DNA of 64,000 bases from Chitinophagaceae bacterium IBVUCB2 (GTDB lineage: Bacteria; Bacteroidota; Bacteroidia; Chitinophagales; Chitinophagaceae), in the NCBI GenBank assembly GCA_002127295.1, contig NFUV01000001.1, positions 496,001 through 560,000 on the forward strand. Direction: 5' to 3'. Shown in pieces: positions 9,353 to 18,590 of this stretch. The notes under the pieces are model-generated. The model made no database searches, was not told where the DNA came from, and saw only the letters and a program-made list of their open reading frames with translations. A program made the translations under genes and the position numbers. Every line of letters starts with the position of its first letter. Within the stretch, counting starts at the first letter, position 1.

Positions 9353-9360
9353 TATTTTTG
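9353..9360 (+). promoter_or_regulatory. Putative -7 element for the glutaminyl cyclase gene
   Basis: TATTTTTG matches TAnnTTTG, 20 bp before the ATG at 9381. No clear -33 TTTG is visible at the expected distance. The rest of the 293-bp spacer between the divergent genes shows nothing I can assign; the short frame starting at 9127 is not convincing. Confidence 0.45.
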
Positions 9361-9380
9361 TACCAATACAATCTTTGTTC

Positions 9381-10169
9381 ATGAGAAAAATACTTGCTTT
9401 AGCTCTGATTATAAGCTTTGCCGCCTGTAAAAATAATGACGGGGAAGGCCCTGATAAACCGCAGCCGGATGCACCAAAGAGTATTAGCTATTCTATTATA
9501 AATACTTATCCGCATGATACATCTTCATATACGCAGGGATTAATAGTGTATAATGGGGAATTGTATGAAGGAACAGGTAACTATGGTTTTTCAAAACTTA
9601 GAAAGGTTGATTTGCTAACAGGAAAAGCTAAACAAGAGATCTCATTAGACTCCATGTATTTTGGCGAAGGAGTTACGATATTAAATGACACTGTATATCA
9701 ACTTACCTGGAGAGAAAAAGCAGTATTTGTTTATACGTTAAAAGATTTTAAGAAAGTAAAGCAATTTTCAATAGACACCGAAGGTTGGGGCATAACGAAT
9801 GATGGGAAAAATTTAATTGTAAGTACGGGAGGCAGTGACCTATATTATTATGAGCCTACAAATTTTAAATTACTAAAAACACAAACTGTAACGGAAGCAG
9901 GAAGTCCATCCTTTAACTTAAATGAGTTGGAGTATATTGATGGATTTGTGTATGCAAACCAATACCAGTATCCATATATTTTTAAGATCAATCCGGAAAC
10001 CGGGCAAATAGTTGCCAAGATCGATCTAAACAAAATGTGGGATCGGGTAAAAGCAATTGACCCGCATGTCGACGTACCAAACGGCATAGCCTATGACACT
10101 GCCAGCAAAAAAATCTATATCACGGGGAAGTTATGGCCAGAATTATATGAAGTGCAGTTTAGTCAATAA
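9381..10169 (+). CDS. Glutaminyl-peptide cyclotransferase, lipoprotein
   Basis: Enzyme of the plant/bacterial type glutamine cyclotransferase family (five-bladed beta-propeller), which converts N-terminal glutamine of peptides to pyroglutamate. The ATG at 9381 gives a 262-residue lipoprotein with signal MRKILALALIISFAAC and lipobox cysteine at about 16; a TTG two codons earlier is the only in-frame alternative. Family motifs include SYTQGLIVYNGELYEGTG, FGEGVTILNDTVYQLTW, GWGITNDG, LNELEYIDGFVYANQY and PNGIAYD. The precursor is anchored in the envelope, so it acts on periplasmic or surface substrates, possibly T9SS cargo with N-terminal Gln. Its 3' end overlaps the opposite-strand methyltransferase gene by 11 bp. 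Confidence 0.9.
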   Translation: MRKILALALIISFAACKNNDGEGPDKPQPDAPKSISYSIINTYPHDTSSYTQGLIVYNGELYEGTGNYGFSKLRKVDLLTGKAKQEISLDSMYFGEGVTILNDTVYQLTWREKAVFVYTLKDFKKVKQFSIDTEGWGITNDGKNLIVSTGGSDLYYYEPTNFKLLKTQTVTEAGSPSFNLNELEYIDGFVYANQYQYPYIFKINPETGQIVAKIDLNKMWDRVKAIDPHVDVPNGIAYDTASKKIYITGKLWPELYEVQFSQ

Positions 10170-11052
10170 TATAAATCACCGAACTGCATTTCTTCACATC
10201 ACCGAAAGCAATAAAATTGGAACGGAGCCCATTAAAGAAAGCAGCTATAAGATTTGTACTTCCATTTTTATACTTACTGCTCAGCATTGAAATATAAAAA
10301 CTATCATACCACATAGCTTTGTATTCTTTCACTTTCAATCCATGTTTTGCCATTAACTTTTGCATGGAAAGGGGTGAGAAATGATACAAGTGACGGGGTA
10401 CATCATACGCTGCCCAATATTCTCCATAAATAGTGGCGTCCGTTGATGTATAATTAGGTACTGCTATAAAAATCTTTCCATTTGGCTTAAGGAGTAATTT
10501 CAACTGTTGAACGTATGCATGCAGCTCATGCACATGTTCAAGCACATGCCATAATGTGATGGCATCAAAACTTCCTGCAGGTTGTTGATACAACTGCTTG
10601 ATATCTGACAATTCCAATCCGTATAGTTGTTTAGCTACTGCTTTAGCCCCGGCATCCGGTTCAAGGGCTGTTACCTGCCAGCCCTGTTGCTTCATTTCAT
10701 TGGCAAAAGCACCTGTCCCACTTCCAACATCTAATAGATTACCCCGGCTAAGCCCTGTTGTATTTATTATCAATTTTCTTTTTTGCAATAAAGTCTTTTT
10801 TCTTACCGACTGATATAACTGATTGATAAAGCCTTTGTCGGTATTGCTGTGCGAAATATAATTTTCAGATTTATAGTACGGTCCTATCGAATCTTCATCA
10901 GGTATATTTTGAGTAAACCGAAGAGTGCAGGATTGGCATTCCGCTATTTCAAATAATTCTGTTGAGACAGTATAATCTTTTGCTGAAAGTACTGGTTTCA
11001 GCTTGGTTGAATCGCAAACAGGACAAGTAGTATGATGTATAATAGTACTCAT
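10159..11052 (-). CDS. Class I SAM-dependent methyltransferase with N-terminal zinc ribbon
   Basis: A 297-residue methyltransferase. The N-terminus carries two CxxC pairs (CPVCDS at about 10 and CQSC at about 39) that look like a zinc ribbon, followed by the YYKSENYISHS segment common to this type. SAM-binding motif I is LLDVGSGTGAFA, with ALEPDAGA after it and LWHVLEHVHE as the post-motif. Such proteins often act on sugars or polyketides, but the substrate here cannot be read from sequence. Its 3' end overlaps the cyclase gene on the other strand, and it lies 36 bp after the HU-like gene in the same orientation, so it may be the tail of the envelope operon. Confidence 0.85.
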   Translation of the reverse strand: MSTIIHHTTCPVCDSTKLKPVLSAKDYTVSTELFEIAECQSCTLRFTQNIPDEDSIGPYYKSENYISHSNTDKGFINQLYQSVRKKTLLQKRKLIINTTGLSRGNLLDVGSGTGAFANEMKQQGWQVTALEPDAGAKAVAKQLYGLELSDIKQLYQQPAGSFDAITLWHVLEHVHELHAYVQQLKLLLKPNGKIFIAVPNYTSTDATIYGEYWAAYDVPRHLYHFSPLSMQKLMAKHGLKVKEYKAMWYDSFYISMLSSKYKNGSTNLIAAFFNGLRSNFIAFGDVKKCSSVIYIID

Positions 11053-11088
11053 GAAGCAGCCGCAAAGTAAATGGAAATGGTATAATTA

Positions 11089-11733
11089 TCAGGGAAGTAT
11101 TTTATAAGTTGGATTACTTACTGAAGGAGTAAGTTGTTGATTATTGGCCGTAGCTGAAACACTGATACCATTCTTTGAAAAATACCACCCGGTAAATACA
11201 ATGGACAGTAATCCTATTGCCAAAGCATAAGCCCACCAGTATGATTTGTTTACTTCAGGCTGTTTAAGGATTTCCACCATTTGGGCTGAAGTTTTTTGAT
11301 CTTCTCCCACCCTGATTGTGTGTTCAGCTTTTTCCCGGATTACTTTTTTGGCAGTTACGGGAGTTTCATACGCTACTGATGAGAGATAAGGAGAAAACTT
11401 TATCTCCCCTCCCAATCCTTTTGCTATTGCACCTACTCCATTCCAATTAATAGTGTCACCATTATCGATCTGCTTTTTTATATTAAAAACAAAATCATTG
11501 AACTTCAATACAGCATCTCTCTCACTAATATGGAAGATATTTCCCAGCCAACAAAAAAAACTGGTGGCCGGTGAAGCCGCAACAGCTTGTAAACTGATAG
11601 AATAAAGAGGCGCTGCAATCATTTTATTGGAAAAATCTAGCCGGGCAGGTGTCTTTTCCAATAAAAAAGTGCCGATGCCCGGCACTGGTAATTTGTAATG
11701 TTGTAATAAGTATTTATACAGCTCTGCGTACAT
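11089..11733 (-). CDS. Membrane protein with HU-like (CCDC81-type) N-terminal domain
   Basis: A 214-residue protein. The start at 11733 is chosen because it overlaps the upstream stop as TAATG; a longer frame upstream lies inside the preceding gene. The N-terminal 140 residues (MYAELYKYLLQHYKLPVPGIGTF, then LKFNDFVFNIKKQIDNGD) resemble the prokaryotic HU-CCDC81-like domains found in Bacteroidota envelope proteins, often ahead of a SPOR domain. A single transmembrane helix (YWWAYALAIGLLSIVFTGWYF) lies at about 165-186 with a short Ser/Thr/Gln tail outside. There is no SPOR domain here. Function unknown; translational coupling to the beta-barrel gene suggests a shared envelope role. Confidence 0.7.
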   Translation of the reverse strand: MYAELYKYLLQHYKLPVPGIGTFLLEKTPARLDFSNKMIAAPLYSISLQAVAASPATSFFCWLGNIFHISERDAVLKFNDFVFNIKKQIDNGDTINWNGVGAIAKGLGGEIKFSPYLSSVAYETPVTAKKVIREKAEHTIRVGEDQKTSAQMVEILKQPEVNKSYWWAYALAIGLLSIVFTGWYFSKNGISVSATANNQQLTPSVSNPTYKILP

Positions 11734-13403
11734 TATCGGGTCTTTTGGTCGAACGAAAATACGATTCCGCCGACAAAGTTGAACCCATAAACAGGATATT
11801 GACTCCAACGCTGATATTCTCTATTAAATACATTGTTGAACTGGGTCCATAGATTAAGATTTTTAGTGATCTTAAACTCAAGACCAGCACTTAAATCAAA
11901 TGCACCACCCAAACGACCGGGAGAGTTATCCCATTCTATATAATATGGGGCGGTCCACGCAAACAAATCTGTTTTTAGCCAAAGGTCTTTTATAATTTGC
12001 AGACGCATAGCAGCTTTTAATTCAAGTGGTAGTAATCCATATGCTTTTTCATTATCCTTCAATCCTGAGAACTGGTTAAATGAAACGCCGGTAATTAAAG
12101 AGAATTTTTCATGAATTGTAAACCCCAACTCCCCTCCAAAGTTTACCACTTTGATTTGTCGCTCATTCACCACATTAAATGATTTACCATCCCCGGCTGC
12201 CGATGTATCATTTATAAACAATGGCTGATTAGTCAACTTATTAAACGCCACTTTTGCAGCGTAGCTAAAATGGCTGCCTACTGAACCTTTAAATCCTGCA
12301 AATCTTTCTTCGATCCAGGTATTTTTGAAAGTAGTTGGCATCCACAACCATGGATTTTGTGAGGCTAAATATTGATAAGTGTTTTTCCGAATATATCCTG
12401 TCCACCCTGCCTGGAAAGTGAATCGTTCATCTTCAGTACTAATATCAGCCAGCACATTCGGAAACATTTTAAATGTTTTATTATCCCAGGATGGTCGAAT
12501 ACCAACTTGTGCATTAATATTAGAACCTTTAAATAAAACGGAAGGCGACAAATAATACATCGTATTATTAATAGCTGTCTTATTGTTTGGACTAAGGCGG
12601 GTGAGATCAAAAGTTACACCAAGCTTAACTGCAAATGACTTGCCTATCGTTTTCTCTAATGGCAAATTTAATACAGTGTTGCTTTCTGAATTTTTCAGGT
12701 AATCACTAAAAACATCAATCTTTATTTCCGGGGAATAAGTTAATCCAAACTCCGTCTTATTAATATTATGCATTGCAATCCGTGCTGAAATAGTTTGGAA
12801 GTTCACTTTTATTGAATCCATAGGAAAAGTAAGAGAAGTTGGCAAGTAGCCATACTTGTACATTTTCTCCTGTTTCATTCCAATCCGGGCATTCCACTCA
12901 AGATTATTACCTGATTTAAAAAAACCTGACAGGTCCACATTTGTATTAGAGAATTTTTGAAAATCTCTTTTTCCATCCGACCCAACATGCTTTGCATAAA
13001 TATTTAGCCCGGCGGTTTTACCATCCCCTAAAGAAATACCTGCTTGTATAAATGGTGTTCGTAAACTTCCAAAGCCAGCTTTAATATAACTGCTGTTGTC
13101 AAACCTGCCGGCTGTATCAATATCCATAGCCAGCGGCTTTAGAGAACCCGGCTGGTAAGCAAACAATAAATTCTGATTTGGAATATTATAGTTCAGTTTT
13201 GCTTTTGTGGTATCAGGAGCCGGAGGAGTAGCATTAAAATTAATTTTTGCAGCTTCCCTTAATACAGGTTTAAAGGTTGATACAATATCAATACCGCCTT
13301 TACCTGTTGTATCCTTTTGTGCATTCACCACGCCAACTGCAAGGATGCCGGAAAGAAAAAAAGAAAACTTATATAGGGACTGCTTGTTCATTATCATTTT
13401 CAT
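11733..13403 (-). CDS. Outer-membrane beta-barrel protein (TonB-receptor-like)
   Basis: A 556-residue exported protein with a signal peptide ending GVVNAQ. After a short periplasmic stretch (DIVSTFKPVLREAAKINFNAT) comes a long series of amphipathic strands with alternating aromatic residues, such as GFGSLRTPFIQAGISLGDG and FAGFKGSVGSHFSYAAKVAF. It ends in a strand GFNFVGGIVFSFDQKTR, as outer-membrane barrels do. No plug domain or TonB box is seen, so it is not a full receptor. The stop shares a base with the next start (TAATG), and the start is 4 bp after the TPR gene, so the three are one operon. Ligand unknown. Confidence 0.75.
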   Translation of the reverse strand: MKMIMNKQSLYKFSFFLSGILAVGVVNAQKDTTGKGGIDIVSTFKPVLREAAKINFNATPPAPDTTKAKLNYNIPNQNLLFAYQPGSLKPLAMDIDTAGRFDNSSYIKAGFGSLRTPFIQAGISLGDGKTAGLNIYAKHVGSDGKRDFQKFSNTNVDLSGFFKSGNNLEWNARIGMKQEKMYKYGYLPTSLTFPMDSIKVNFQTISARIAMHNINKTEFGLTYSPEIKIDVFSDYLKNSESNTVLNLPLEKTIGKSFAVKLGVTFDLTRLSPNNKTAINNTMYYLSPSVLFKGSNINAQVGIRPSWDNKTFKMFPNVLADISTEDERFTFQAGWTGYIRKNTYQYLASQNPWLWMPTTFKNTWIEERFAGFKGSVGSHFSYAAKVAFNKLTNQPLFINDTSAAGDGKSFNVVNERQIKVVNFGGELGFTIHEKFSLITGVSFNQFSGLKDNEKAYGLLPLELKAAMRLQIIKDLWLKTDLFAWTAPYYIEWDNSPGRLGGAFDLSAGLEFKITKNLNLWTQFNNVFNREYQRWSQYPVYGFNFVGGIVFSFDQKTR

Positions 13404-13407
13404 TTTA

Positions 13408-16400
13408 TCAATTATTAACCTTGCTTGATTTACCTTCTTCTTCTATCACTATATTCAACTTAGCCTGTGCTTCGCTTTTCAACTCAGCATTTAATGTATT
13501 ATCAACAATGCTCTGGAAAGTAGCTTTGGCATTGAAATAATCCTTTTGTTTGAGATAAACATCACCGAGCAGGATATAAGCTTTGGTTACCCAATAATCA
13601 TAGGAGCCCGATTTATTGATCGTTTCGAATGCTGCTTTTTCTGCATCGGCGAGTTTGTTAATCTGGAAAAGAGAGTTTGCAATTTCATACCGGGCTTCGG
13701 CTGCCAGTGCTGCTTTATTTAACTGCACTACTAATTTGTAGTTAGTGATGGCCAGGTCATACTGCCTATCCACCTGGTAAGATTTTGCAATAGCCATATT
13801 CGCAAGAGATTTATCATCCCCACTGCTTCCTTTAGCTGCTGTAAGTTCTTTTGCATTCTCCACCGCTTCTTTCCATTTCTGTAATTGATACTGGCTACGC
13901 AACAACCCTCTCATGGCTTCCAGTTTGTTTTCCTGGCTGGCTGTGATCTGTTTCAGTTGAGCAAAATATGTTTCAGCTTTTGCATAATTTTTTAATTCAA
14001 AGAAATTAATTCTTGCCCCGGTTAGTACGGCCCTTTCTGCATACTTATTGGGAGCATTAGCAGCTACGGCATCATAACCAATCATCGCATTCGCCCAGTC
14101 TTTTCTTGCATTATATATTTCGGCCCGGTTAAAATTTGCGTCTAAAGCATATACACCGTCAGGGAATCTTTGCAGGTAATTATTGAAGCCAGCCAATGCT
14201 GCATTCATATTCTGATCGTCATATTGTTTTTCTGCAGCAGCGTATGTTAAAGAATCCTCCGTGCTAACACTAAGTGGACGACCAACCTGGCGCATAAATA
14301 CCGCATACTCATCTGGCTTACCGTCTTCAATGTAAATTGTTTTTACATTATCTATTGCATCTTCTGCTTCCGGGGAACTTGGATATTTATCTATCAGCTC
14401 CTGGAATGTTTTTAATGCCTGTGCGTTATTATTAAGATTATAATAAGATGTACCGACTTTAAGATAGGCCTGGGGAACAAGACTAGCATTACCACTTGTC
14501 TTGATTACATTATTCAGATATGGAATTGCTTCGGCAAACTTCTCATCACTCATATATGTATTTGCCACTTCCATGTTCGCATCGGTAACCAATGATGAAG
14601 TTGGAAATTTGCGCATCATTGTATTCATCAAGGCAATCTTATCTTTCGGGCTGTTTACTCCTGCCAGCATTGCATTTTGGAATGTTGCATAATCTTCTGC
14701 CGGCCATGAAAGCTTGATAACATTATCATACATTGTTTTTGCTTTCGAATAATTTTTCAGCATGAAATAATTATCCGCAGTACGGATATAAGCATCTTGC
14801 GAAAAGGCATCTGTATTTAATGCAGGAGCTTTTGCTAACGGCTCAAAGAAGCTAAGTGATACGGGATAATTTTCTTTACGTAAGTAAGAATAGCCAAGGT
14901 TATAACGGGCATTGGTAATATTTGTTTCTCCACTGGCTGGTGCACCATTATCAATATAAGCATGATAATATTTAATAGCTGTGTCCAGTTTATTATTCCG
15001 GTAACCAATTTCACCTTTCCAGAAATAAGTTAATGGCAGAACTGTTCTATTGTAAGGATCATCCAGTACTTTATCCAATAAGGCATCAGCTTCACCCAGC
15101 CTTCCATCATTTACCATCTCCGTAGCTCGGCCATATAAAATTCTCGGATAAAGTCGTTTGGCATTTTCTGAGGGCTTACTTAAACTTTCCAATAATGATT
15201 GTGCATCCCGGTAATTATTGGTATTCGCCAATACATCAACCAATAGTTCCTTTGCTTCTGTATTGTAAGTTGAATTTGGATAATCCGTCAGAAAACTGCT
15301 TAGGCTATTCAAAGCCTCATCCTGGTAACCCAGCTCATAAGAAAGTTTAGCGTATTGGTATTTAGAAATTTCCTTTTGCGCTGCATTACTGCTATTAGAT
15401 GAACAAAAGAGGAATGCATTTCTTGCATTTGCTTTTTGTCCTGTTTTTAAATAAGCATCACCCAGCAGATACATAGCATGCTGGCTTAGTGAATCATCCT
15501 TGCCACTTAATTGCTTAAATCCTTCAATGGCCTTGGTTAATTGATTAGCCTGGTAATAAGAATAAGAAAGCTCATACAAGTCTTCTCTTCTTACTTTTTT
15601 TGAACGGCTAACATAATCTTCGAGGTAAGGCAAGGCTTTTGCATATTCCTTTTTTTCAAAGTAGGCATGGCCGATCAATTGTTTCAACTCCAAATCATAG
15701 TACTGTGAGCTGCTACCTGATTGTAATTTTTGTTGTATGTAAGTGATAGCCTCATCCTTCTTTCCCTGTATGTAATATATCTGAGCGATATAATATGGAA
15801 CAACTGTACCATAATTCTTTTCGTTCTCAACAATTTTAAAGCTTTGCAATGCCTCATTGTATTGCCCATCTCTGAACGCCAAAAAACCATAGTAATAATT
15901 TGCATCCATATAATTGGGATCATCCTTAATGGTGCGGATACTATTAAATAAAGGCTTGGCTTGTGCAAAGTTTTGCAGGTTGAAATAAGAATAGCCGAGA
16001 TGAAATTTCATATCAGCAATTTCCCTGTTGCTTAAATTTTCAATTGCCGTTTGCTCGTATCGTTGAACTGCTTCCGCAAAACGTTCAGTCCGGAATAAGA
16101 ATTCTCCTAAATGAAAATTCATCATCTGGGTTCTTGCTGTGTTTTTTTCAATATCAATATACTCCTGGGCTTCATCTTCTGCCCTTCCTTCATTTTGTTT
16201 TAAGGCACAAACTATGGCGTAATAATTTATTTCCTGTACAGTAATAGCACTGTTTACCTTGTCGGTTTCCCGTACTGCCTGTTTCAATTCTTTGAAAAGC
16301 GGATATGCAAGGCTATATTGTTCTTTTTGAAAATATTCCTTCGCTTCCTTGAAAGTAGCTTCGGGATCAGAATAGTAACGGGTTTGTTGTGCAAATACAG

Positions 16401-16446
16401 AAATGGAAAGGAAAATGGCTAGTGCTAATAAACTTTGATTCTTCAT
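13408..16446 (-). CDS. Large exported tetratricopeptide-repeat protein
   Basis: A 1012-residue protein with a signal peptide (MKNQSLLALAIFLSISVFAQ). Nearly the whole length is TPR units, recognisable as repeated pairs such as FAEAVQRYEQTAI, FNLQNFAQAKPLFNSIRTIK, YSKAKTMYDNVIKL and FAEAIPYLNNVIK. There are perhaps 20 or more. No catalytic domain is seen. It probably acts in the periplasm or at the inner face of the outer membrane as a scaffold; co-expression with a beta-barrel protein and an HU-like membrane protein suggests an envelope assembly or surface-export role, which is inference. Confidence 0.82.
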   Translation of the reverse strand: MKNQSLLALAIFLSISVFAQQTRYYSDPEATFKEAKEYFQKEQYSLAYPLFKELKQAVRETDKVNSAITVQEINYYAIVCALKQNEGRAEDEAQEYIDIEKNTARTQMMNFHLGEFLFRTERFAEAVQRYEQTAIENLSNREIADMKFHLGYSYFNLQNFAQAKPLFNSIRTIKDDPNYMDANYYYGFLAFRDGQYNEALQSFKIVENEKNYGTVVPYYIAQIYYIQGKKDEAITYIQQKLQSGSSSQYYDLELKQLIGHAYFEKKEYAKALPYLEDYVSRSKKVRREDLYELSYSYYQANQLTKAIEGFKQLSGKDDSLSQHAMYLLGDAYLKTGQKANARNAFLFCSSNSSNAAQKEISKYQYAKLSYELGYQDEALNSLSSFLTDYPNSTYNTEAKELLVDVLANTNNYRDAQSLLESLSKPSENAKRLYPRILYGRATEMVNDGRLGEADALLDKVLDDPYNRTVLPLTYFWKGEIGYRNNKLDTAIKYYHAYIDNGAPASGETNITNARYNLGYSYLRKENYPVSLSFFEPLAKAPALNTDAFSQDAYIRTADNYFMLKNYSKAKTMYDNVIKLSWPAEDYATFQNAMLAGVNSPKDKIALMNTMMRKFPTSSLVTDANMEVANTYMSDEKFAEAIPYLNNVIKTSGNASLVPQAYLKVGTSYYNLNNNAQALKTFQELIDKYPSSPEAEDAIDNVKTIYIEDGKPDEYAVFMRQVGRPLSVSTEDSLTYAAAEKQYDDQNMNAALAGFNNYLQRFPDGVYALDANFNRAEIYNARKDWANAMIGYDAVAANAPNKYAERAVLTGARINFFELKNYAKAETYFAQLKQITASQENKLEAMRGLLRSQYQLQKWKEAVENAKELTAAKGSSGDDKSLANMAIAKSYQVDRQYDLAITNYKLVVQLNKAALAAEARYEIANSLFQINKLADAEKAAFETINKSGSYDYWVTKAYILLGDVYLKQKDYFNAKATFQSIVDNTLNAELKSEAQAKLNIVIEEEGKSSKVNN

Positions 16447-16471
16447 GTGGGATGTCCTTTAAAACCGGTGG

Positions 16472-16488
16472 TCCCGTTTGTTACGGGA
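16472..16488. repeat. Small hairpin in the leader of the TPR operon
   Basis: TCCCGT-TTGTT-ACGGGA is a perfect 6-bp inverted repeat 26 bp upstream of the TPR gene start. No T-run follows. It may be an mRNA leader structure or an operator. Confidence 0.3.
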
Positions 16489-16659
16489 TAATTCCTAACG
16501 TTGCGAATATTCAAATTATTTCAGGTCAGACCAAACATCATTCCAAACAGGTGTGGATAAGTGGTGAAGCAGTAAATGTTTTAACATTTCGTTCATTCTT
16601 ATTACTAAAAACAGCAATAAAATTTCTTTTAGTAATATTGCGTCAGCAAAATCAACCCC

Positions 16660-17067
16660 ATGAAAAAACTATTCAGTACAAGATACTCTGACAACTCCAT
16701 TTCATTTGCACTATTACTGTTCCGCCTCTCTTTGGGAGGTCTCATGATATCGCATGGATTTAAGAAGTTGATGAACTTTGCAGCCAAATCGGCCACCTTT
16801 GCTGATCCGTTTGGTATCGGTGGTCCTGCATCTATGAGTTTAACAATTTTTGCAGAATTCTTTTGCGCCATTTTTATTGTGATTGGGTTAATGACAAGAT
16901 TAGCTTGCATTCCGCTCATTATAGCAATGTCTGTTGCCCTGTTTTTATCGCATGATGGAAAGATATTTACCGAAGGTGAAATGGCAGGTCTGTACCTATT
17001 GGGCTATATAGCCTTATTTTTTACCGGACCGGGCAAAATCAGCATGGACAGGCTGATAGGAAAATAA
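16660..17067 (+). CDS. DoxX family membrane protein
   Basis: A 135-residue inner-membrane protein with four predicted helices. The family pattern is visible: LLLFRLSLGGLMISHGFKKL near the N-terminus, FAEFFCAIFIVIGLMTRLA, then the HDGKIF loop and YLLGYIALFFTGPGKISMDRL. DoxX-type proteins have been linked to quinone-related redox or oxidative-stress functions, but no catalytic role can be inferred here. It is followed after 16 bp by a thioesterase gene and then by an S2P-type protease gene, forming a probable operon. Confidence 0.88.
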   Translation: MKKLFSTRYSDNSISFALLLFRLSLGGLMISHGFKKLMNFAAKSATFADPFGIGGPASMSLTIFAEFFCAIFIVIGLMTRLACIPLIIAMSVALFLSHDGKIFTEGEMAGLYLLGYIALFFTGPGKISMDRLIGK

Positions 17068-17083
17068 TAGTTATTTTCATTTC

Positions 17084-17494
17084 ATGTTCGCAACCGAAAC
17101 ACAAATACGGGTACGTTACGCAGAAACAGACCAGATGGGTGTTGTTTATCACAGCAATTACTTCCCTTACTTTGAAGCAGCAAGGGCCGAGTCAATCCGG
17201 CAATTAGGATTTACATATGCCGATATGGAAAAAATGGGTGTGATTATGCCCGTGGTAGATGTGCATTGCCGCTACCTTCGTCCTGCATTGTACGATGATC
17301 TGCTAACGATCAAAACAATGTTGAAAGAGTTGCCGGTCCATCATAAAATAGAATTTCATCATGAAGTGTATAATGAGAAAAAAGAATTGCTGGCGGTTGG
17401 CAAACTCATACTGTATTTTATGGAATCAAAAACGATGAAAAAAACTGTCATGCCCCCGGAATTGCTGGAAAAGTTTCAATCCTACTTTAGCTAA
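17084..17494 (+). CDS. Acyl-CoA thioesterase, hot-dog fold (YbgC/FadM type)
   Basis: A 136-residue single hot-dog-domain enzyme expected to hydrolyse acyl-CoA thioesters. The 4-hydroxybenzoyl-CoA-thioesterase signature is clear: RVRYAETDQMGVVYHSNYFPYFEAAR, with the catalytic aspartate in ETDQMG. HCRYLRPALYDDLLTIKT follows as in the YbgC family. Length is typical. In proteobacteria YbgC is tied to the Tol-Pal system; no tol genes are present here, so the acyl substrate and role remain open. Confidence 0.9.
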   Translation: MFATETQIRVRYAETDQMGVVYHSNYFPYFEAARAESIRQLGFTYADMEKMGVIMPVVDVHCRYLRPALYDDLLTIKTMLKELPVHHKIEFHHEVYNEKKELLAVGKLILYFMESKTMKKTVMPPELLEKFQSYFS

Positions 17495-17503
17495 TTTTAT
17501 ATA

Positions 17504-18514
17504 ATGGAGAATTCAGATGAGCCTTTGCAGGAAATGAATAGTGCGGAACAAACTCTTGTATCAGAAGAAACGCTTATTTATCCTCCCAAATTTGAAAAAG
17601 AAGACAAAACTACCAATATCTGGCTGCGTTCTTTTGCAAGCCTGACTGCATACCTTTTACTTGGATATTATATTTTCCCCAGCTACAAAATGCTGTTGTT
17701 GATTACAGCAATTGTAATGATCCATGAACTGGGACATTTTTTTGCCATGAAATTTTTCCGGTACAATGAGTTAGGCATATTCTTTATTCCGCTGCTGGGG
17801 GCTTATGTTTCCGGCACAAAAAGAGAAGTTTCACAACAACAGTCAGCTATCATTTTATTAGCAGGCCCTTTGCCAGGCATTATCATTGGGGGTATTTTAT
17901 ATCTTGTTGACCAAAATAGTTCCGGGCATTATCTATTTGATATATCATATTCAAGAATAGGAATGCTGTTTGTCATTCTCAATCTTATTAATCTTTTTCC
18001 TATTTACCCATTGGATGGAGGGCAATTATTAAACCGGGTATTTTTGGATGAGGAAAGTGCATGGAGTAAAGTCTTTATTTTTTTATCAGCCGGCTTTTTA
18101 TGCTTCCTGGCAATTAAAATTCCTTTTTACCTTTTATTGATCTTTCCTGCAATGATGTTGATGCGTTTTTTTGGAGATAAGAAAATAACGAATATCGAAA
18201 AACGTATTGAAGACGAACAAATAAATACCGATCTGGAATATGATGAATTGCCTGATAAGGATTATTGGCGAATAAGAAATATTATAATTGAAGAACATAC
18301 TTCTTTTAAAGAAGTTCCAAAAGCTCCCCCCTTTGAATATGATGCCAAAGAGGAAAGGATTATGACCACTGTTCAAAGTTTACTGCACCGCCACCTGATA
18401 CAGGATGTTTCTGTTGCAGGCAAAATCCTCATCTTTCTTATCTGGGCTGCGGGCATTGCTTCTCCCTGGTTATTAAACATGGATATGAGTTTCTTTAATC
18501 GATTTGGCTTCTGA
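17504..18514 (+). CDS. Site-2-protease-like membrane metallopeptidase (M50)
   Basis: A 336-residue intramembrane metalloprotease. The zinc-binding HELGH is at about 74-78 within a transmembrane helix, and the second metal ligand lies in FPIYPLDGGQLLNR at about 165-176, as in M50 enzymes. Five or six membrane helices are visible, and a hydrophilic stretch (about 225-295) separates the catalytic core from a last C-terminal helix. No PDZ domain is seen, unlike RseP at the window end. The substrate is unknown. It starts 9 bp after the thioesterase stop. Confidence 0.87.
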   Translation: MENSDEPLQEMNSAEQTLVSEETLIYPPKFEKEDKTTNIWLRSFASLTAYLLLGYYIFPSYKMLLLITAIVMIHELGHFFAMKFFRYNELGIFFIPLLGAYVSGTKREVSQQQSAIILLAGPLPGIIIGGILYLVDQNSSGHYLFDISYSRIGMLFVILNLINLFPIYPLDGGQLLNRVFLDEESAWSKVFIFLSAGFLCFLAIKIPFYLLLIFPAMMLMRFFGDKKITNIEKRIEDEQINTDLEYDELPDKDYWRIRNIIIEEHTSFKEVPKAPPFEYDAKEERIMTTVQSLLHRHLIQDVSVAGKILIFLIWAAGIASPWLLNMDMSFFNRFGF

Positions 18515-18590
18515 TTATTTCCAAAAAATTACGGCAGCTATTCTTTGATGACGAAGATTAGATTTATCTTACCAGTATAAACCATTTATC

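Noticed and set aside
9127-9384. 85-codon ORF upstream of the glutaminyl cyclase gene
   Set aside because: Overlaps the start of the real gene in another frame, includes the promoter element, and has no domain features.
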